DNA from: an uncultured Eubacteriaceae bacterium
GTDB taxonomy: Bacteria > Bacillota > Clostridia > Oscillospirales > Acutalibacteraceae
Assembly: GCA_937905915.1 (NCBI GenBank)
Contig: CALCVR010000041.1
Location: 1 to 9,798 of the forward strand
Reading direction: 5' to 3'
DNA length: 9,798 nt
Both the position numbers and the translations under genes were made by a program. Positions 7,816-9,798 of this stretch are shown here, one piece after another. Position 1 is the stretch's first letter; every line of letters starts with the position of its first letter. The notes below the pieces were generated by a model, which was given only the letters and a program-made list of their open reading frames with translations, did not search any database and had not been told where the DNA came from.

Positions 7816-9720
7816 ATGTCCTTTTTACCTATTACATCGGAGGAAATGAAACAGCGCGGCTGGGATCAAGCCGACTTTGTATTTGTTACCGGGGACGCGT
7901 ATGTGGATCATCCCAGCTTTGGCGTGGCTATTTTGTCCCGCATGCTGGAGGACGAAGGATTCCGAGTGGCAATCCTGGCTCAGCCCAATTGGCGGGAGAC
8001 AAAGGATTTTACACGGTTTGGCAGGCCGCGGCTGGGATTTTTGGTGACGGCGGGCAACATCGATTCCATGGTGGCTCATTATACCGCCGCCCGCCGCAAA
8101 CGCAGTGACGACGCCTATTCCCCGGGCAATAAAGCGGGAAGGCGTCCCGACCGGGCGGTTATCACCTATTGTAAGTGCATCCGGGCCTGTTATCCGGATA
8201 TTCCTATTATCATCGGGGGATTGGAGGCTTCTTTGCGCCGGTTTGCCCACTACGATTACTGGGCGGATCAGGTATTGCCGTCCATCCTGATGGATTCAGG
8301 CGCCGATCTCCTGACCTACGGCATGGGGGAAAAGCAGACGAGCCTGATTGCCCATCGTTTGGCGGAGGGGGAGGATATCGGACATATGACCGATATTTTA
8401 GGTACTTGTTACCTGATTCCCACCAAGCAGTACACCCCCGGTCCGGTGAAGGAGTGCCCTTCTTTGGAGCGGGTGCAGCAGAGCAAACGGGAGTACGCCA
8501 TTGCCGCCCGTATCCAGCAGGATGAACAGGATGCGGTGAGGGGAAAGACGGTCATCCAGCGCCACGGCGATAAGATCTTAGTGCAGAATCCGCCAATGCC
8601 TCCCCTAAATCAGGAAGAGCTGGACCGGATTTATGAACTGCCTTATGAGCGTATGTATCATCCATCTTATGAAAAGGAGGGGGGTGTGCCGGCCATCCAG
8701 GAGGTGGAATTCTCCATCACCCACAATCGCGGCTGCTTCGGAGCCTGCAACTTCTGCTCCATCGCTTTTCACCAAGGGCGTCAAGTGACTTGCCGCAGTG
8801 AGGCGTCGGTGCTGCGGGAGGCGGAGAAGCTGACAAAGTCCCCCCGTTTTAAAGGATATATCCATGATGTAGGCGGCCCTACGGCCAATTTCCGTCATCC
8901 TTCTTGTAAGGGCCAGCTGGAACGGGGATTATGCAAGGGCAAAAAGTGTTTAGCGCCAAAAACTTGTCCCCAAATGGAAGTGGACCACAAAGAGTACCTT
9001 GCCATGCTTCAAAAAATCCGTGCGCTTCCCAAAGTGAAGAAGGTGTTTATCCGATCGGGCATCCGGTTTGACTATCTGATGGAAGATCCGGACGAAACAT
9101 TTTTAAAACAGCTTATTACCTATCACGTCAGCGGACAGCTCAAAGTAGCGCCAGAACACTGTTCGGCCGCCGTGCTGGATAAAATGGGAAAGCCCCATAT
9201 TGAAACCTATCGCCGGTTTGCCAAACGATTTTACGAGATTACCAAGAGCATCGGGAAAAAGCAGTATCTGGTGCCGTACTTGATGTCCTCCCATCCGGGG
9301 AGCACATTAAAGGATGCTGTAGAGTTGGCTCTGTTCCTCAAGCAGGAGGGAATTCATCCCGAGCAGGTGCAGGATTTCTATCCTACCCCTGGGACTATTT
9401 CTACCGCCATGTTTTACACCGGTTTGGATCCTTATACGTTGCAGGAGGTGTACGTCCCCAAAAAGCCGGAGGAAAAGGCTATGCAGCGGGCGCTGCTCCA
9501 GTGGTTCATGCCTCAGCACAAGGAGAAGGTGCTGGAGGCGCTGCGCAAAGCCGGACGATCCGATCTGATTGGAACCGGGGCCAAATGCCTTGTGACGCCG
9601 GGGAAACCGCCGGCAAACGGCGTAAGGCAAACCGGAAAGCCTTTGGCCTATAGCAAGAGAAATTCCGGAGGAAAGGGGAGGAAATCCTTTGGCCAGACGA
9701 AAAAGAAGAAGAGCCGTTAA
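7816..9720 (+). CDS. ygiQ: YgiQ family radical SAM protein
   Basis: A 634-residue member of the YgiQ/UPF0313 family of radical S-adenosylmethionine enzymes; the reaction of the family is not established. The N-terminus (ITSEEMKQRGWDQADFVFVTGDAYVDHPSFG) and IIGGLEASLRRFAHYDYW are hallmarks of its cobalamin-binding-like N-terminal domain. The radical SAM cluster motif is CFGACNFC (C307, C311, C314; CX3CX2C), preceded by THNRG. A second cysteine group (C364, C373, C378, C384) is followed by HKEYLAMLQKIR; a similar cysteine-rich stretch is present in E. coli YgiQ as I recall it, and it may hold an extra iron-sulfur cluster. The C-terminal 50 residues are basic and low-complexity, ending QTKKKKSR. 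ATG 7816 is preceded by AAAGGGAG (7804-7811) with a tight four-base gap. It has its own promoter, and its 3' end overlaps the next gene by 32 bases. Confidence 0.93.
   Translation: MSFLPITSEEMKQRGWDQADFVFVTGDAYVDHPSFGVAILSRMLEDEGFRVAILAQPNWRETKDFTRFGRPRLGFLVTAGNIDSMVAHYTAARRKRSDDAYSPGNKAGRRPDRAVITYCKCIRACYPDIPIIIGGLEASLRRFAHYDYWADQVLPSILMDSGADLLTYGMGEKQTSLIAHRLAEGEDIGHMTDILGTCYLIPTKQYTPGPVKECPSLERVQQSKREYAIAARIQQDEQDAVRGKTVIQRHGDKILVQNPPMPPLNQEELDRIYELPYERMYHPSYEKEGGVPAIQEVEFSITHNRGCFGACNFCSIAFHQGRQVTCRSEASVLREAEKLTKSPRFKGYIHDVGGPTANFRHPSCKGQLERGLCKGKKCLAPKTCPQMEVDHKEYLAMLQKIRALPKVKKVFIRSGIRFDYLMEDPDETFLKQLITYHVSGQLKVAPEHCSAAVLDKMGKPHIETYRRFAKRFYEITKSIGKKQYLVPYLMSSHPGSTLKDAVELALFLKQEGIHPEQVQDFYPTPGTISTAMFYTGLDPYTLQEVYVPKKPEEKAMQRALLQWFMPQHKEKVLEALRKAGRSDLIGTGAKCLVTPGKPPANGVRQTGKPLAYSKRNSGGKGRKSFGQTKKKKSR
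9672..9681 (+). promoter_or_regulatory. Shine-Dalgarno for the TTG start at 9689
   Basis: AAAGGGGAGG lies within the ygiQ coding region, seven bases before TTG 9689. It is the main reason for calling the overlapping downstream gene at this codon. Confidence 0.65.
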
Positions 9721-9798
9721 ACTGCCGGCTACTATTGCGCTGGCGGTTGTGTTGTTTTGCAGCTTGCTCATTACGGCGTCGCCCAAATTAGATCTTCC
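9689..9798 (+). CDS. N-terminus of an unidentified membrane-anchored or secreted protein, 3' truncated
   Basis: An open frame from TTG 9689 to the window end (36 complete codons, no stop), in a different frame from ygiQ. The product starts with a very basic segment, MARRKRRRAVKLP, followed by a hydrophobic stretch of about 20 residues (ATIALAVVLFCSLLITA) and then SPKLDLP. This is the layout of an uncleaved signal anchor or a signal peptide. A strong ribosome binding site sits at 9672-9681. It overlaps the last 32 bases of ygiQ and is therefore probably translated with it from the 7740 promoter. I do not recognise the family from this fragment. The N-terminus alone cannot separate an envelope enzyme from a small anchor protein. 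Confidence 0.62.
   Translation, partial: MARRKRRRAVKLPATIALAVVLFCSLLITASPKLDL

Noticed and set aside
9307..9786. 159-codon open frame on the - strand across the end of ygiQ
   Set aside because: It covers the well-conserved ygiQ 3' part and the start of the next gene, and its translation shows no family features.

Overview
The window reads as ordinary chromosome from a Gram-positive, probably anaerobic member of the Clostridia (Firmicutes), plausibly an Oscillospiraceae/Ruminococcaceae-type genome. This is an inference. It rests on the gene set (TepA-type ClpP protease, YlzJ, SpoIIIE/FtsK, a 2-hydroxyacyl-CoA dehydratase activase-type protein, a YgiQ-type radical SAM protein), strong AGGAGG-like ribosome binding sites, frequent GTG/TTG starts, and all genes on one strand. 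No mobile element, CRISPR array, tRNA or rRNA was seen, and no gap between genes exceeds 300 bases.

Layout, all on the + strand. Bases 1-1502 are the 3' part of a gene with the end of an ASKHA-type activase domain followed by the cysteine-bearing DUF2229 region. It overlaps by one base a second gene (1502-2857) that resembles the dehydratase-like C-terminal part of the same family; in many relatives the two are one very long protein. A strong hairpin plus T-tract (2863-2908) follows. Unusually, it also contains the Shine-Dalgarno sequence and part of the TTG start codon of the next gene, tepA (2907-3860). The small ylzJ-like gene (3862-4086) follows one base later. A 120-base leader with competing hairpins precedes uppP (4207-5082). 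Next comes ftsK/spoIIIE (5121-7673), closed by a clear rho-independent terminator (7685-7719). A near-consensus promoter (7740-7768) then drives a YgiQ-family radical SAM gene (7816-9720). A new gene starting at TTG 9689 inside the end of ygiQ runs off the window.

How the genes relate: tepA-ylzJ-spoIIIE is the order known from Bacillus subtilis, here with uppP inserted between ylzJ and ftsK. The block therefore joins a membrane-associated ClpP-like protease, undecaprenyl-pyrophosphate recycling for cell wall synthesis, and a septal DNA translocase. The activase/dehydratase pair and the radical SAM protein are oxygen-sensitive iron-sulfur families, in keeping with an anaerobic host. I see no wholly new gene system. 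The most interesting signals are at RNA level: the terminator fused to the tepA start site, and the uppP leader in which an anti-Shine-Dalgarno element has two possible partners.
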